Source: an uncultured Dehalococcoidia bacterium
GTDB taxonomy: Bacteria > Chloroflexota > Dehalococcoidia > Lucifugimonadales > UBA3495
DNA length: 64,000 nt
Direction of reading: 5' to 3'
Assembly: GCA_958296225.1 (NCBI GenBank)
Contig: OY282456.1
Location: forward strand, 1,922,001 to 1,986,000
The position numbers were made by a program, and so were the translations under genes. Positions 35,687 through 44,385 of the stretch are shown one piece after another (the first letter of the stretch is position 1; every line of letters starts with the position of its first letter). The notes under the pieces are model-generated. The model was not told where the DNA came from, ran no database searches, and was given only the letters and a program-made list of their open reading frames with translations.

Positions 35687-36607
35687 CTACCCCTTGCGCG
35701 TGTACTTCACCACCGTTCGCCCGGTGCTGCCCTCGTAGGGTTCCACCACGTAAAGGTCTTTCCGGCTGTCCACCCAAACGCCGTGGCAGCTGCGGTGGGT
35801 CAGATCGCCCCACTGGGCCAGCCGCTCGCCATTGCCGTCCAGGATGCTCAACATTCCGCCGTTATGCTCGGCCACGTAGGCCACGTCGTCGTCGTCAATA
35901 CAGATAACCGCCGGGCCGATGAGCTTGCTGGGCCAGTCGGTAACGTGGGTGCCGTCCTGCTGGAACACCTGCACCCGGTCGTTCTCCCGGTCGGCAATCA
36001 GCAGGTTGCCCTGGCGGTTAATCCAGGCCCCGTGCGGCAGGTTGAACTGGCCGGGGCCGGAACCCGGCTCGCCCCAGGAGAATATCAGCTCGCCGCCGGG
36101 CGTGAACTTGTGGACCCGGGCGTTGGCGTAACCGTCGGCAATGTAAATCTCGCCGGCGTCGTTCAGCGCGATGCCGGCCGGCATATTGAACGGCTCGGCG
36201 CCCCGCACCACCTGATGCCACGAGTTCGAGTCAAAGGCATCATTGTTGGCGCCCGTATCGGAGCGGTAGCCACGCTCCCCAATGGTCATCACCACCTCGC
36301 CGTCCTTGGTCAGCTTGAAAATCTGGCCCATGTTCCGGTCAACGAGCCACACGTAGCCCCACTGGTCAATGATGATGGCGTGGGGGAACTCGAACATACC
36401 GCCGCCCCACGACTTGATAAACTTGCCCTCCCGGTCAAAAATCATAATCGGGTGCTCGGCATTGCGGTTGAAGCAATACACCCGATCCTCGTCATCCCCA
36501 AACACCGCCGCCGCCGGCATGGGGACGCCATCGGGCGCCTGCGCCCAATTGCGGTCAAATTCGTAAGTGTGCGCGCCGTTGCCGACGACGTTGGTTGCAG
36601 TAGTCAT
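35687..36607 (-). CDS. NHL-repeat beta-propeller, peptidyl-alpha-hydroxyglycine lyase-like
   Basis: A 306-residue propeller of NHL repeats. Repeat cores include FEFPHAIIIDQWGYVWLVDR, FNMPAGIALNDAGEIYIADG, FNLPHGAWINRQGNLLIADR and CHGVWVDSRKDLYVVE. The order and the His/Asp pattern resemble the lyase domain of peptide-amidating enzymes, but bacterial members have unknown substrates. No signal peptide is seen. Five prime of it, a 150-base gap separates the divergent coiled-coil membrane gene. Confidence 0.82.
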   Translation of the reverse strand: MTTATNVVGNGAHTYEFDRNWAQAPDGVPMPAAAVFGDDEDRVYCFNRNAEHPIMIFDREGKFIKSWGGGMFEFPHAIIIDQWGYVWLVDRNMGQIFKLTKDGEVVMTIGERGYRSDTGANNDAFDSNSWHQVVRGAEPFNMPAGIALNDAGEIYIADGYANARVHKFTPGGELIFSWGEPGSGPGQFNLPHGAWINRQGNLLIADRENDRVQVFQQDGTHVTDWPSKLIGPAVICIDDDDVAYVAEHNGGMLSILDGNGERLAQWGDLTHRSCHGVWVDSRKDLYVVEPYEGSTGRTVVKYTRKG

Positions 36608-36757
36608 CAGAGCCTCCTCGTCATTGGAACTGTGTTCGGTAATCCGGTTTTGGTCCAGGTTAGTTTTACCACAAATCGCCGTGCCTTACCCAAGCCATAC
36701 CGATTTGGCGGCGGTCAGGTTAGCCATCCGCATCGCCCCCAATGCTACAATAAGCCA

Positions 36758-37309
36758 ATGGACTGGCTGCGACTGGAGCGATGGGCGACGATTGCGACGA
36801 TTACGCTGTACGCTGCAGCCATCGTCAGCCTGATTATACTGCTTGGTGAAAGCCTGCTGCCCGAAAGTTCGCCGGCACAGCAGATTTTTCACCGCATCGC
36901 CGACCGCCTGAGCCGGCTGGGCGACATCGGCGGCGGGGCAATTATAGTCATCATCCTGCTGGTTTTAGCAGGTGGAGGAACCTTAATGCTGATTCTAAAA
37001 GCCATTGACCAGTACCAGGGAAATCGCAAACGACGCGCCCGGGAAAAGGCGGAATGGGAGGCTGCCTCTCGGGAGCAAGGAATCGAGCAGGGGATAGAGC
37101 AGGGAATCGCAGAGGGGATGAAGCAGGGAATGGCACAAGGACTGGAGCAAGGCCGCGCCGAGGCCACAGCCGCAATCCGCGCCCTCCTGATAGAACGCGG
37201 CATCAACCTGGACGACCTGCCGCCCCTCGCTGAGGCGTACCCGCCGCAGAACGGCAATGCGGCGGCGGCCAATATACTGGCCAACCTGCAATTGCGCCGG
37301 GGCGAGTAA
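36758..37309 (+). CDS. Membrane-anchored protein with EQGIEQG-type repeats
   Basis: 183 residues with two hydrophobic helices (TIATITLYAAAIVSLIILL and GGAIIVIILLVLAGGG) and a charged linker (YQGNRKRRAREKAEWEAA). Helical repeats follow (EQGIEQGIEQGIAEGMKQGM) and a C-terminal domain RALLIERGINLDDLPPLAEA. The repeat region resembles the C-terminus of Rpn/DUF4351-type proteins. The function is unknown. An internal GGAGG plus ATG within the second helix could initiate a shorter protein. Confidence 0.7.
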   Translation: MDWLRLERWATIATITLYAAAIVSLIILLGESLLPESSPAQQIFHRIADRLSRLGDIGGGAIIVIILLVLAGGGTLMLILKAIDQYQGNRKRRAREKAEWEAASREQGIEQGIEQGIAEGMKQGMAQGLEQGRAEATAAIRALLIERGINLDDLPPLAEAYPPQNGNAAAANILANLQLRRGE

Positions 37310-37331
37310 TTACTCGCCCCCACGGTTTTTT
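37299..37331 (+). terminator. Rho-independent terminator, unit 1
   Basis: GGGGCGAG-TAAT-TACTCGCCCC followed by CACGG and six T. The stop codon of the gene at 36758 lies inside the stem. Confidence 0.75.
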
Positions 37332-37408
37332 GGGAGAACGCCGCCAGCCGGTCAGAACGCCCCAATCCCCGGCCTAACCACCCGGATGCTGTACGTGGAG
37401 GAACCATA

Positions 37409-37732
37409 ATGCTGATTCTCAAAGCCATTGACCAGTACCAGGGAAATCGCAAACGGCGCGCCCGGGAAAAGGCAGAATGGGAGGCTGCCTCTCGGGAGCA
37501 AGGAATAGAGCAGGGGATGGAGCAGGGAATCGCAGAGGGGATGGAGCAGGGAATCGCACAAGGACTGGAGCAAGGCCGGGCGCAGGCCACAGCCGCAATC
37601 CGCGCCCTCCTGATAGAACGCGGCATCAACCTGGACGACCTGCCGCCCCTCGCTGAGGCCTACCCATCGCAGAACGGCAACGCTGCGGCGGCCAATATAC
37701 TGGCCAACCTGCAATTGCGCCGGGGCGAGTAA
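37409..37732 (+). CDS. Truncated duplicate of the EQG-repeat protein
   Basis: 107 residues equal to the C-terminal part of the gene at 36758, without the membrane helices. It keeps GGAGGAACC before ATG, an internal sequence in the parent, which here serves as a ribosome binding site. A few changes are seen (EQGMEQGIAEG, AYPSQNG). It could make a soluble form that competes with the parent in coiled-coil assembly; that is an inference. Confidence 0.5.
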   Translation: MLILKAIDQYQGNRKRRAREKAEWEAASREQGIEQGMEQGIAEGMEQGIAQGLEQGRAQATAAIRALLIERGINLDDLPPLAEAYPSQNGNAAAANILANLQLRRGE

Positions 37733-37754
37733 TTACTCGCCCCCACGGTTTTTT
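37722..37754 (+). terminator. Rho-independent terminator, unit 2
   Basis: Second copy of the GGGGCGAG stem with six T, carried by the tandem duplication. It ends 20 bases before the stop of the convergent SMP-30 gene. Confidence 0.75.
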
Positions 37755-37774
37755 GAGAGAACGCCGCCAGCCGG

Positions 37775-38683
37775 TCAGAACGCCCCAATCCCCGGCGTAG
37801 TCACCCGGATGCTGTACAGCGAATGGCCGGACGTGAGGAACAGCGTCCGCATATCGTCGCCGCCGAAGCAGATGTTCCGCGTTACCTCCGGCGTGGGCAG
37901 CACGCCCGCCCGCTCGCCGTTGGGTTCCACAATCCAGACGCCGCCGGAGCCGGTGCACCAGACCCGGCCGGCCCTATCCACCTTCATCCCGTCGGGCACT
38001 CCCGGCGCATCGGAACCCATCTCAATCAGGATGCGGTTGCCGCTGAGCGTGCCGTCCGCGGCCACGTCAAAGGCGCGGATGCGGCGGTTGGGGCAGAATT
38101 CGCCGCGTTCCTCCCGGTCGAAATCCGCTGCTTCCGCCCGGCTGATGGCAACGTACAGCGTCGACTCATCCGGCGACAGTGCCAGCCCGTTGGCGTACTC
38201 GCACTCATCGGTAGCCAGCTGCACGTTGCCGGCCGGGTCGATGCGATAAATCCCCGCAAAGGGAATCTCCCGCAGCGCCTCGGGAAAGCGCAGGTGGGGG
38301 TCGGTAAAGAAAACTGTCCCGTCGCTGCGGCAGATAACGTCGTTGGGCTTGTTGAACCGCTTGCCGTCCCAGCGGTCGGCGATGGTGGCGATGTTGCCGT
38401 CGCTGTCCATCCGGGTTACGCAGCGGTGGTCGGCGCCCTCGCACATCAGCAGGTTCCCCTGCCGGTCCAGGGTGCAGCCGTTGCCCTCGCCCGTATGCTC
38501 GCGAATCACGGTAGTGGCGCCCGACTCCGGGTCCCACTTCAATAATTGCTCTCGCCCCAGGTCCACAAAGGTCAGATACCCGCCCGGATGCCACAAAGGG
38601 CCTTCGGTGCGGTCGAGAGTTCCATCCAGCAAGGTCAGCTCCGTTTCCGCCAGGAGCCCGGACAAATCATCAGCCATCTGCAA
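37775..38683 (-). CDS. SMP-30/gluconolactonase/LRE family protein
   Basis: Calcium-dependent lactonase-type six-bladed propeller, 302 residues. Landmarks are TEGPLWHPGGYLTFVDL with the metal Glu, NGCTLDRQGNLLMCEG, RFNKPNDVICRSDGTVFFTDP (quoted in part), ANGLALSPDESTLYVA and PDGMKVDRAGRVWCTG with the distal Asp. All expected metal residues are present. The substrate is probably a sugar lactone, but the family is broad. A start two codons later (MADDLSG) is equally possible. Confidence 0.9.
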   Translation of the reverse strand: MQMADDLSGLLAETELTLLDGTLDRTEGPLWHPGGYLTFVDLGREQLLKWDPESGATTVIREHTGEGNGCTLDRQGNLLMCEGADHRCVTRMDSDGNIATIADRWDGKRFNKPNDVICRSDGTVFFTDPHLRFPEALREIPFAGIYRIDPAGNVQLATDECEYANGLALSPDESTLYVAISRAEAADFDREERGEFCPNRRIRAFDVAADGTLSGNRILIEMGSDAPGVPDGMKVDRAGRVWCTGSGGVWIVEPNGERAGVLPTPEVTRNICFGGDDMRTLFLTSGHSLYSIRVTTPGIGAF

Positions 38684-38779
38684 CCTCCGGTTATGTTCGC
38701 CAATTCCAGGGGATTATAACAACCCAACGCCGCAAAATCCCCCCGCAACAATGGTTTGCGGATGCGCCGGGGTCAAACC

Positions 38780-39378
38780 GGCAGCGTTCCGTTGCCGGTG
38801 GTCGGGGTTTTGCAAAGTCATTAAAGCCCTCTCCCCCTGTGGGAGAGGGTTGGGAGAGGGGTAGCCCTCCGCCCAAGGCCGGTAGCCCTCTCCCCTTGTG
38901 GGAGAGGGGTAGCGCTCCGGCTCCGGCGCCCGCAACCCGCCGCCCACACTTTGCAACGGCCCACTGACAACCCCCCTTTGACAACCGCGAACATCGGTAC
39001 TATACTGCAACCTATCACGTGAATCTCAGTCCTGCCAGAGGTCAACCGGTCGTCAACGGCCAGTCAGCACAAAATCGCATACCGGCGTCGTGGAGACCCC
39101 TCGTCCAATGCTTACGCGAGAACGGTCTAACCGGCCAACAGCGACTGCCACCGCGCTGCGTGGCTGCGCTTTCCAAGCGCAGTTCACGAACCATCGGAGC
39201 AAAACCTTGCGTAAATCCCCCGGCCGTGGGGCTGACAATGACCGGTAACCTCTGGCCCGCACACCACATCCCGCCAACCGCCCGAACCCCGATAGCCTGA
39301 ACCAGCAAGGAGCATCGCCGGTGAACCCAGCCCACCACCACAGAGGAATAACCAAACCACCTGCAACGGAACGCTGCC
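38780..39378 (+). mobile_element. MITE-like element, copy 2 (upstream of the TRAP permease)
   Basis: Left end GGCAGCGTTCCGTTGCCGG and right end AACGGAACGCTGCC are inverted repeats; the inversion continues with GGTGGT against ACCACC. It is flanked by GGGGTCAAACC (38769-38779) and GGGGCCAAACC (39379-39389), an 11-base direct repeat with one change that looks like a target duplication. It is longer than the other copies because the inner palindrome is partly doubled (38860-38920). No transposase is encoded. Confidence 0.88.
39013..39320 (+). ncRNA. Candidate structured RNA in mobile repeat, copy 2
   Basis: The promoter is TTGACA 38978-38983 and TATACT 39001-39006. The hairpin arms CTGCGC (39164-39169) and GCGCAG (39177-39182) are intact, with an extended stem CTT/AAG. 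A 93-codon GTG frame from 39019 is open here, but most changes between copies alter the amino acid. The outward AAGGAG and GTG lie at 39307-39323. Confidence 0.5.
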
Positions 39379-39439
39379 GGGGCCAAACCGCCCCGCTGGA
39401 CACTGTGGAGCGCGTCGGCTATCATGGCAACGGTTTTTA

Positions 39440-39499
39440 CCCCGTCGCCGCGGCGCCCCCTGCCGGAGGTTGCCGTGGACGAGACGACGGGGCTTTTTT
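39440..39499 (+). terminator. Hairpin with T-run in the leader of the TRAP gene
   Basis: CCCCGTCG (39440-39447) pairs with CGACGGGG (39485-39492), followed by C and six T (39494-39499), 45 bases before the TRAP start. It may end transcripts coming from the mobile-repeat promoter, or act as an attenuator for the permease gene. The 37-base loop is long. Confidence 0.5.
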
Positions 39500-39544
39500 G
39501 CGTGTTTTGCCGAACCCCACCGCGCCGCCCGCCAGACCTGACCC

Positions 39545-41047
39545 ATGCTAATCGCAGTCGCATTCATCCTGATGGCCGTGATGTTCTTTGCGGGTATGTA
39601 CGTTGCCGGCGCGCTGGGATCCCTGGCGCTCATCATGCTCAACCTGTTCTCCGACAATCCGGTCTGGAACATTATGGGCAACCGGGCCTGGGAAACCAAC
39701 ACCAACGTCAACCTGGTCGCCATCCCCCTGTTTATTTTGATGGGCGAAATTGTGCTGCGCGGCGGCTTCGCCGACTTGATGTACCGCGCCCTGTCCCGCT
39801 GGGTGGATTTCATCCCCGGCGGCCTGATGCACACCAACATTGCGTCCTGCGCCGTGTTCGCCGCCTGCGCCGGTTCCAGCATCGCCACCGCCGCCACCGT
39901 CAGCCGCGTCGCCCTGCCCTCCTTCCGCGCCCAGGGCTACCAGGAACGACTGGTCGTCGGTTCCCTGGCCGCCGGCGGAACTCTGGGCATCCTGATTCCG
40001 CCCAGCATCCTGCTGGTGCTGTACGGCCTCACCGTCGGCGAGTCCATCGGGCGGCTGTTCCTCGCCGGATTCATCCCCGGCATCCTGCTGGCCGGAGTGT
40101 TTATGCTGATGATTGGCCTGGCCTCGGTCATCTGGCCGGCCATCGCGCCCCGCCAGTCGCAAACCCGTTTCTGGACCTGGGAAGGCTGGACGGAGCGCCT
40201 GCTGTTCACCGTCCTGATGGTTCCGGTGCTGGCCCTCATCTTCATCGTGCTGGGCAGCATCTACTTCGGCTGGGCCACCCCTTCCGAGGCCGCCGGATTC
40301 GGCGTCGCCGGGGCGCTGGGGCTGGCCATAATCTACAACTTCGTCCGGCTTTTCACCGGCAACATCGCCGGATTCCTGCTTGATTCCGGCATTGCCAACC
40401 GGGTGTCCCCCGAAGTTCGCGCGACGCTGGAGGACTGGCGCGCCCGGTATCGTTGCAACGGCGCGAGCGTGGTCAACTACTGCCGCTTCATCTTTGCCAT
40501 GACGATGGCAGCCTGCCTTTCCGCCGCCCGCTCGTCCGCGATGATTCTGTTCATTCTTATGGCGGCCTTCACCCTGCAATTCGCCTTTGCCTACCTCCGC
40601 ATCTCCATCACCATGGCCGAATGGGTCGCCAGCTTCAACCTGAGCACCGTGCAACTGGTTCTGTTCCTGGTGGTTTTCTACCTGCTGCTGGGCACGTTTA
40701 TGGAAGCCTATTCGATGATGCTGACCACGCTCCCCATCATCGCCCCCGTGCTGCGCGCCGCCGAGGTGGATTTGCTCTGGTTCGGCATCATAATGATTAT
40801 CCTGCTGGAAGCGGCCCAAATCAGCCCGCCCCAGGGGTTGAGCCTCTACGTATTGCAGGGCGCGCGCCACGACGTGGCCCGCCAGGAGGTCGCCGAAACC
40901 GGCCAATCGGCGCCCACCGGCACCATCAACGACGTGTATATCGGAGTATTGCCCTTTATGGCGTGCATGGCCGCAGTCATCGGCCTGATTATCGCCTTCC
41001 CCGAACTCGCCCTGTGGCTGCCCGACCAGATTAAGGGGCCGCGCTAG
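39545..41047 (+). CDS. TRAP transporter large permease (DctM type)
   Basis: Sodium-driven importer subunit for organic anions, 500 residues with about twelve helices. Landmarks are NVNLVAIPLFILMGEIVLRGG, ACAGSSIATAATVSRV, GGTLGILIPPSILLVLYG and WATPSEAAGFGV. The protein carries an unusual cytosolic stretch after about residue 280 (RVSPEVRATLEDWRARYRC). No DctQ small permease or DctP binding protein is adjacent, so its partners must be encoded elsewhere. Confidence 0.9.
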   Translation: MLIAVAFILMAVMFFAGMYVAGALGSLALIMLNLFSDNPVWNIMGNRAWETNTNVNLVAIPLFILMGEIVLRGGFADLMYRALSRWVDFIPGGLMHTNIASCAVFAACAGSSIATAATVSRVALPSFRAQGYQERLVVGSLAAGGTLGILIPPSILLVLYGLTVGESIGRLFLAGFIPGILLAGVFMLMIGLASVIWPAIAPRQSQTRFWTWEGWTERLLFTVLMVPVLALIFIVLGSIYFGWATPSEAAGFGVAGALGLAIIYNFVRLFTGNIAGFLLDSGIANRVSPEVRATLEDWRARYRCNGASVVNYCRFIFAMTMAACLSAARSSAMILFILMAAFTLQFAFAYLRISITMAEWVASFNLSTVQLVLFLVVFYLLLGTFMEAYSMMLTTLPIIAPVLRAAEVDLLWFGIIMIILLEAAQISPPQGLSLYVLQGARHDVARQEVAETGQSAPTGTINDVYIGVLPFMACMAAVIGLIIAFPELALWLPDQIKGPR

Positions 41048-41062
41048 AATCCGCCCCCGGCT

Positions 41063-42487
41063 ATGCCACCTCAATATATGCCGCCTCAATACGACCTGGC
41101 CATCATCGGCGCCGGTTCCGCCGGACTGACCGCCGCCCGTTTCGCCAACCGCCTGGGCAAGCGCGTCGCCCTCATCGAGGCCAACCGGGTCGGCGGCGAC
41201 TGCACCTGGACGGGCTGCATCCCCAGCAAAGCGCTGCTGCAGGCCGCCAGAGTCGCCCTCACCATTCGCACCGCCGGCCGGTACGGGGTTATCGCCGGCC
41301 GGCCGGCCGTAGATTTTCCCGGCGTAATGGCGCGCATCCGCAGCGTCGTCGCGCAGATTTACGCCCTGGAATCGCCGGATGCGCTGCGCGCCCAGGGCAT
41401 TGACGTAATCGAAAGCCGCGCCGAGTTTCAAGACGCCCACACCGTCGTTGCCGGCCCGCGCCGGATTACCGCCCAATCCTTCCTCATCTGCACCGGCGCA
41501 TCGCCCTTGGTCCCGCCGGTACCCGGCCTCGCCCACACCCCCTATCTGACCTACGAAACCTTCTGGCAGCTGACTGCGCTGCCGGCCCGTCTCATCATCA
41601 TCGGCGGCGGCCCCATCGGCTGCGAACTGGCCCAGGCGTGCCAACGGCTGGGTTCGCGGGTGACCCTGGTGGAAGCCCGCGACCGCCTGCTGCCCAACGA
41701 CGAACCGGAGGCCAGCGCCATAGTCGCCAACTCCCTGCGCGACGACGGCGTGGACTTGCAATTGTCGGCCCCGGTCGAATCGGTCAGCCGGCCGGACAAC
41801 GGCGGCATAATCGTAACCGCCGCCGGCCGCGACATCGCCGGCGATGCCGTGCTGGTAGCCGTAGGCCGCCGCCCCAACGTGGCCGGCCTGGGACTGGACG
41901 CCGCCGGCGTCGCCGGCGACGCCGGCGGCATCACGGTGAACGACTTTCTCCGCACCGGCGTCAGGAACATCTACGCCGCCGGGGATTGCGCCGGCGGATA
42001 CCAGTTCACCCACTACGCCGGCTATCAGGGCGCAATGGCAGTCCGCAACGCCCTGCTGCCCGGACGCGCCCGCGCCCGTCCCCGGCACATACCCTGGGCA
42101 ACCTTCACCGACCCGGAGGTGGCGCGCGCCGGTTGCACTGAACCAGAGGCGCGGCAACGTTTTGGGGATAAGGTGCGCGTGTCAGCGTGGCCGATGTCTC
42201 AGATTGACCGCGCCCTGACCGACGGCGCAGCGGACGGCTTTATCAAAGTAGTGCATCGCCCGGATGGAACCGTTTTAGGAGCGACGGTCACCGGCCAGCG
42301 CGCCGCTGAGGTGATACAGGAATGGGCGATTGCAGTTGACCGCAGGATGAAGTTCGGCGATTTGGCAAAAACGCTGCACGCCTATCCATCGCTGGCCACC
42401 GGCAGCCAGCAGCTGGCCTGGGAGGCGTACCTGACCGGGTCGACCGGCGGGTTCCGGGGGCGACTGCTGCGGTGGTTGAGCCGCTAA
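41063..42487 (+). CDS. Mercuric-reductase-like FAD-dependent disulfide oxidoreductase
   Basis: 474 residues of the pyridine nucleotide-disulfide oxidoreductase family. FAD site YDLAIIGAGSAGLTAA, redox-active pair in GGDCTWTGCIPSK (two Cys four apart), NAD(P) site IIIGGGPIGCELAQA and a second FAD motif NIYAAGDCAGG. The C-terminal dimer domain has HAYPSLATGSQQ, where the usual His-Pro pair is replaced by His-Ala-Tyr-Pro as in MerA-like proteins. No vicinal Cys at the C-terminus is seen, so mercury reduction is unlikely. A doubled start (MPPQYMPPQYD) gives a second ATG at 41078. Confidence 0.9.
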   Translation: MPPQYMPPQYDLAIIGAGSAGLTAARFANRLGKRVALIEANRVGGDCTWTGCIPSKALLQAARVALTIRTAGRYGVIAGRPAVDFPGVMARIRSVVAQIYALESPDALRAQGIDVIESRAEFQDAHTVVAGPRRITAQSFLICTGASPLVPPVPGLAHTPYLTYETFWQLTALPARLIIIGGGPIGCELAQACQRLGSRVTLVEARDRLLPNDEPEASAIVANSLRDDGVDLQLSAPVESVSRPDNGGIIVTAAGRDIAGDAVLVAVGRRPNVAGLGLDAAGVAGDAGGITVNDFLRTGVRNIYAAGDCAGGYQFTHYAGYQGAMAVRNALLPGRARARPRHIPWATFTDPEVARAGCTEPEARQRFGDKVRVSAWPMSQIDRALTDGAADGFIKVVHRPDGTVLGATVTGQRAAEVIQEWAIAVDRRMKFGDLAKTLHAYPSLATGSQQLAWEAYLTGSTGGFRGRLLRWLSR

Positions 42488-43542
42488 ATATCGACCTCCC
42501 TTTGCCGCAGTACCCGCACCGTCTCCAGCGGAATATCGGCGCGAATGTCTTGCGGCAGGGAATCGTAGCCGTCAAGCAGCCTCTGGGCCAACTCCTCCGG
42601 CCCCCACAGCCGTATCTCAAAGAACGACTGCTCATTGCGGTCGTGAACCGGCTTGGTAAATCCCCCAAGACTAACCAGCAAACCGTGCTGGGCGCGGCAG
42701 GTGGTTATATTGCCCCGCAGGCGGTCATACTCAGCCAGGTCAACCGGGCTGGTGCGCCCTTTTACCTGTACGCACAAGCGCGGCTCTCCGAAGCCCATGT
42801 CGCCTTTGCCAGCCAGAACATCAATGCCGCCGTCCGCCCCTTGCCGGGTTTGCAGTACGGCATACCCGGAAGTTTGCAGGATGCTGGCTACCAGATGCTC
42901 TAACCGGGCGCCGGCAAATTTCTGCCGCAGCCGGGCTATGATGCGGTCTCTGATTTCCCGGTCAATGTCGATTTCCTCGCTGGTGTCGGCGCTGAATACG
43001 CCGTCATCGACGGCGCTTCCCGCCGGGGGAGTTTCCCCAAGTTCGGGCTCGCCAACAGACCGCTCAGCCTCGCCAGCAGGCAAAATGCCCAGGTAAGCCT
43101 TGGCAATCCGGTCAATGCGCGCTTCCGCATTGGGCGCGCCGGGTCGCGAAAGAGTCAGTTGCGACCCCATTGAATTCAGCAAATCCTGGTCAAAATGCGC
43201 GCGCGGTATATTCGTAACTTGCCACTCCACACTGCGAACGTGCGGCGCGCCGCCCACCAGCTCCGGCCGATAGGCATACGAGCCGGTGACTCGGCCCACG
43301 GCCACTTCACGGGTCCGCTTGCGGGGCAGCGCTACCAGATCGCCGTCGCCAACTTCCCGGTAAAAACGCCACACCTGGTCGGCTCCGGTACGGTTGTTGC
43401 TGAGGCGACTACGCAGCGCATCACGGTCCGGAAAGTCGGCGATGCTCTGCTCCAAGCCGTAACCGAGGCCCACGACGCCTTTGTTGAGGAAGGCGTCCTC
43501 GTGTTCACCGTTGCTGCCGCCTTTTATTACCCATACTGTCAT
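42484..43542 (-). CDS. Mrr-type restriction endonuclease
   Basis: 352 residues. The C-terminal domain is a PD-(D/E)XK nuclease of the Mrr_cat family: RLEHLVASILQTSGYAV, then GADGGIDVLAGKG and the catalytic LCVQVKGR (residues about 240-290). The N-terminal half (MTVWVIKGGSNGEHEDAFLN, then VWRFYREVGDGDLVALPRK) resembles a small-molecule or base-reading EVE/PUA-like domain. Such enzymes often cut modified DNA. The start at 43542 was chosen over an upstream extension lacking homology. Its stop overlaps the end of the convergent flavoprotein gene by four bases. Confidence 0.85.
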   Translation of the reverse strand: MTVWVIKGGSNGEHEDAFLNKGVVGLGYGLEQSIADFPDRDALRSRLSNNRTGADQVWRFYREVGDGDLVALPRKRTREVAVGRVTGSYAYRPELVGGAPHVRSVEWQVTNIPRAHFDQDLLNSMGSQLTLSRPGAPNAEARIDRIAKAYLGILPAGEAERSVGEPELGETPPAGSAVDDGVFSADTSEEIDIDREIRDRIIARLRQKFAGARLEHLVASILQTSGYAVLQTRQGADGGIDVLAGKGDMGFGEPRLCVQVKGRTSPVDLAEYDRLRGNITTCRAQHGLLVSLGGFTKPVHDRNEQSFFEIRLWGPEELAQRLLDGYDSLPQDIRADIPLETVRVLRQREVDI

Positions 43543-43667
43543 CGACCAGCCCCCTGAATGCTGTCGGTTTGCATTGTGCCACGGCCCTCCGGAGCAAGAG
43601 AGCGGCAACCGCATCACGCGGCAACCGCTCAAAATGGACCAGAGATCTGCCGGCCGCCGGGCGTTGC

Positions 43668-43928
43668 CTACCCCTCAGTGGGCATCGCCCCAGTGGGCAT
43701 CGCCCCAGTGGGCATCGCCTCAGTGGGCATCGCCCCAGTGGGCATCGCCTCAGTGGGCATCGCCTCAGTGGGCATCGCCCCGATGCGGAACTTCTTCGTG
43801 TCACATTCCACGCATATCGCCTGCGTGGCCGGCCGCCCATTCTTCATGGTCACCCCCACCATATCCTTCGAATCCGTCTTCGTCTTGCATTTGACGCAAT
43901 AAATTTGCACCAGTACCGGTGTGGTCAT
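43668..43928 (-). CDS. DUF5679 zinc-ribbon protein with AMPTE/AMPTG tail repeats
   Basis: 86 residues. The first 45 form a DUF5679-like zinc ribbon (YCVKCKTKTDSKD and ICVECDTKKFRIG, four Cys). The rest is a run of seven five-residue units AMPTE or AMPTG, encoded by 15-base tandem repeats at 43671-43775. The family normally ends soon after FRIG, so the tail is an addition made by repeat expansion. The function is unknown. Confidence 0.8.
   Translation of the reverse strand: MTTPVLVQIYCVKCKTKTDSKDMVGVTMKNGRPATQAICVECDTKKFRIGAMPTEAMPTEAMPTGAMPTEAMPTGAMPTGAMPTEG
43671..43775. repeat. 15-bp tandem repeat array
   Basis: Seven units of AGTGGGCATCGCC(C/T)C on the plus strand. Units differ only at the base that changes Glu to Gly in the encoded tail. 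All units keep the reading frame of the DUF5679 gene. Confidence 0.9.
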
Positions 43929-44061
43929 GCTTTTCCGTCTCCTCCCTGTGTTGTCTGCGCTCCCTCAAGGCCCGTACTTTGTCATACGCTGTCGCTGCGG
44001 TTCACGTCAACGGCCCTCGGTTACATTTTACGTCATTTTCGCAGCCCGGAACCGCCCGACG

Positions 44062-44385
44062 CTAAATCGGTGGCCGCCGGTCGATAAATCGGGCCCTTCG
44101 TTCGTAAGACCAGGCAACCCGCAAAGCGGTGGCCTCAGCGAATGGCTTGCCTGCTATTTGCAGTCCCAATGGCAGGCCGTCTTCGGAGAATCCCCACGGT
44201 ATTGACACTGCCGGCAGCCCGGAGACGCTGAACGGCCCGGTGAAGCTGGGCTACGTCAGCGTGGTGGCGCCGGCCTAGCCCTCAAACCGGGGCGCCGCCG
44301 CCGCGTCGGTGGGCGTTGCCAGCGCGTCGGCCTGGCGCCGCGCCGCCGCCATCTCATCCTTGATGACCCGGCGCGCCCACCGGCG
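44062..44385 (-). pseudogene. Amidase (AS family) C-terminal remnant
   Basis: Read on the minus strand: RRVIKDEMAAARRQADALATPTD, then an in-frame stop near 44277. A second stop follows, then SGLPAVSIPWGFSEDGLPLG (quoted in part) and LQIAGKPFAEATALRVAWSYE. This is the well-known C-terminal part of amidase-signature enzymes. With two stops and no catalytic Ser-Lys part, it cannot be functional. Confidence 0.72.

Larger units (their letters stand above)
36972..37817 (+). repeat. 423-bp tandem duplication across a convergent gene junction
   Basis: Units 36972-37394 and 37395-37817 are both 423 bp and about 95% identical by eye. Each begins GTGGAGGAACC and ends GGATGCTGTAC. A unit contains the last two thirds of the coiled-coil gene, its terminator and the last 43 bases of the opposite-strand SMP-30 gene. 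The duplication therefore left a truncated second gene and a 43-base SMP-30 fragment (37352-37394). Confidence 0.92.

Noticed and set aside
39548..42157. 869-codon open frame on the minus strand
   Set aside because: It is fully antisense to the TRAP permease and flavoprotein genes, which have clear family motifs; high GC content keeps the opposite frame open.
41063..42487. Annotation as mercuric reductase (merA)
   Set aside because: The redox pair and fold match, but the C-terminal vicinal Cys and any mer genes are missing.
43671..43775. CRISPR-like array
   Set aside because: The 15-base units are contiguous without spacers and encode in-frame AMPT(E/G) residues.
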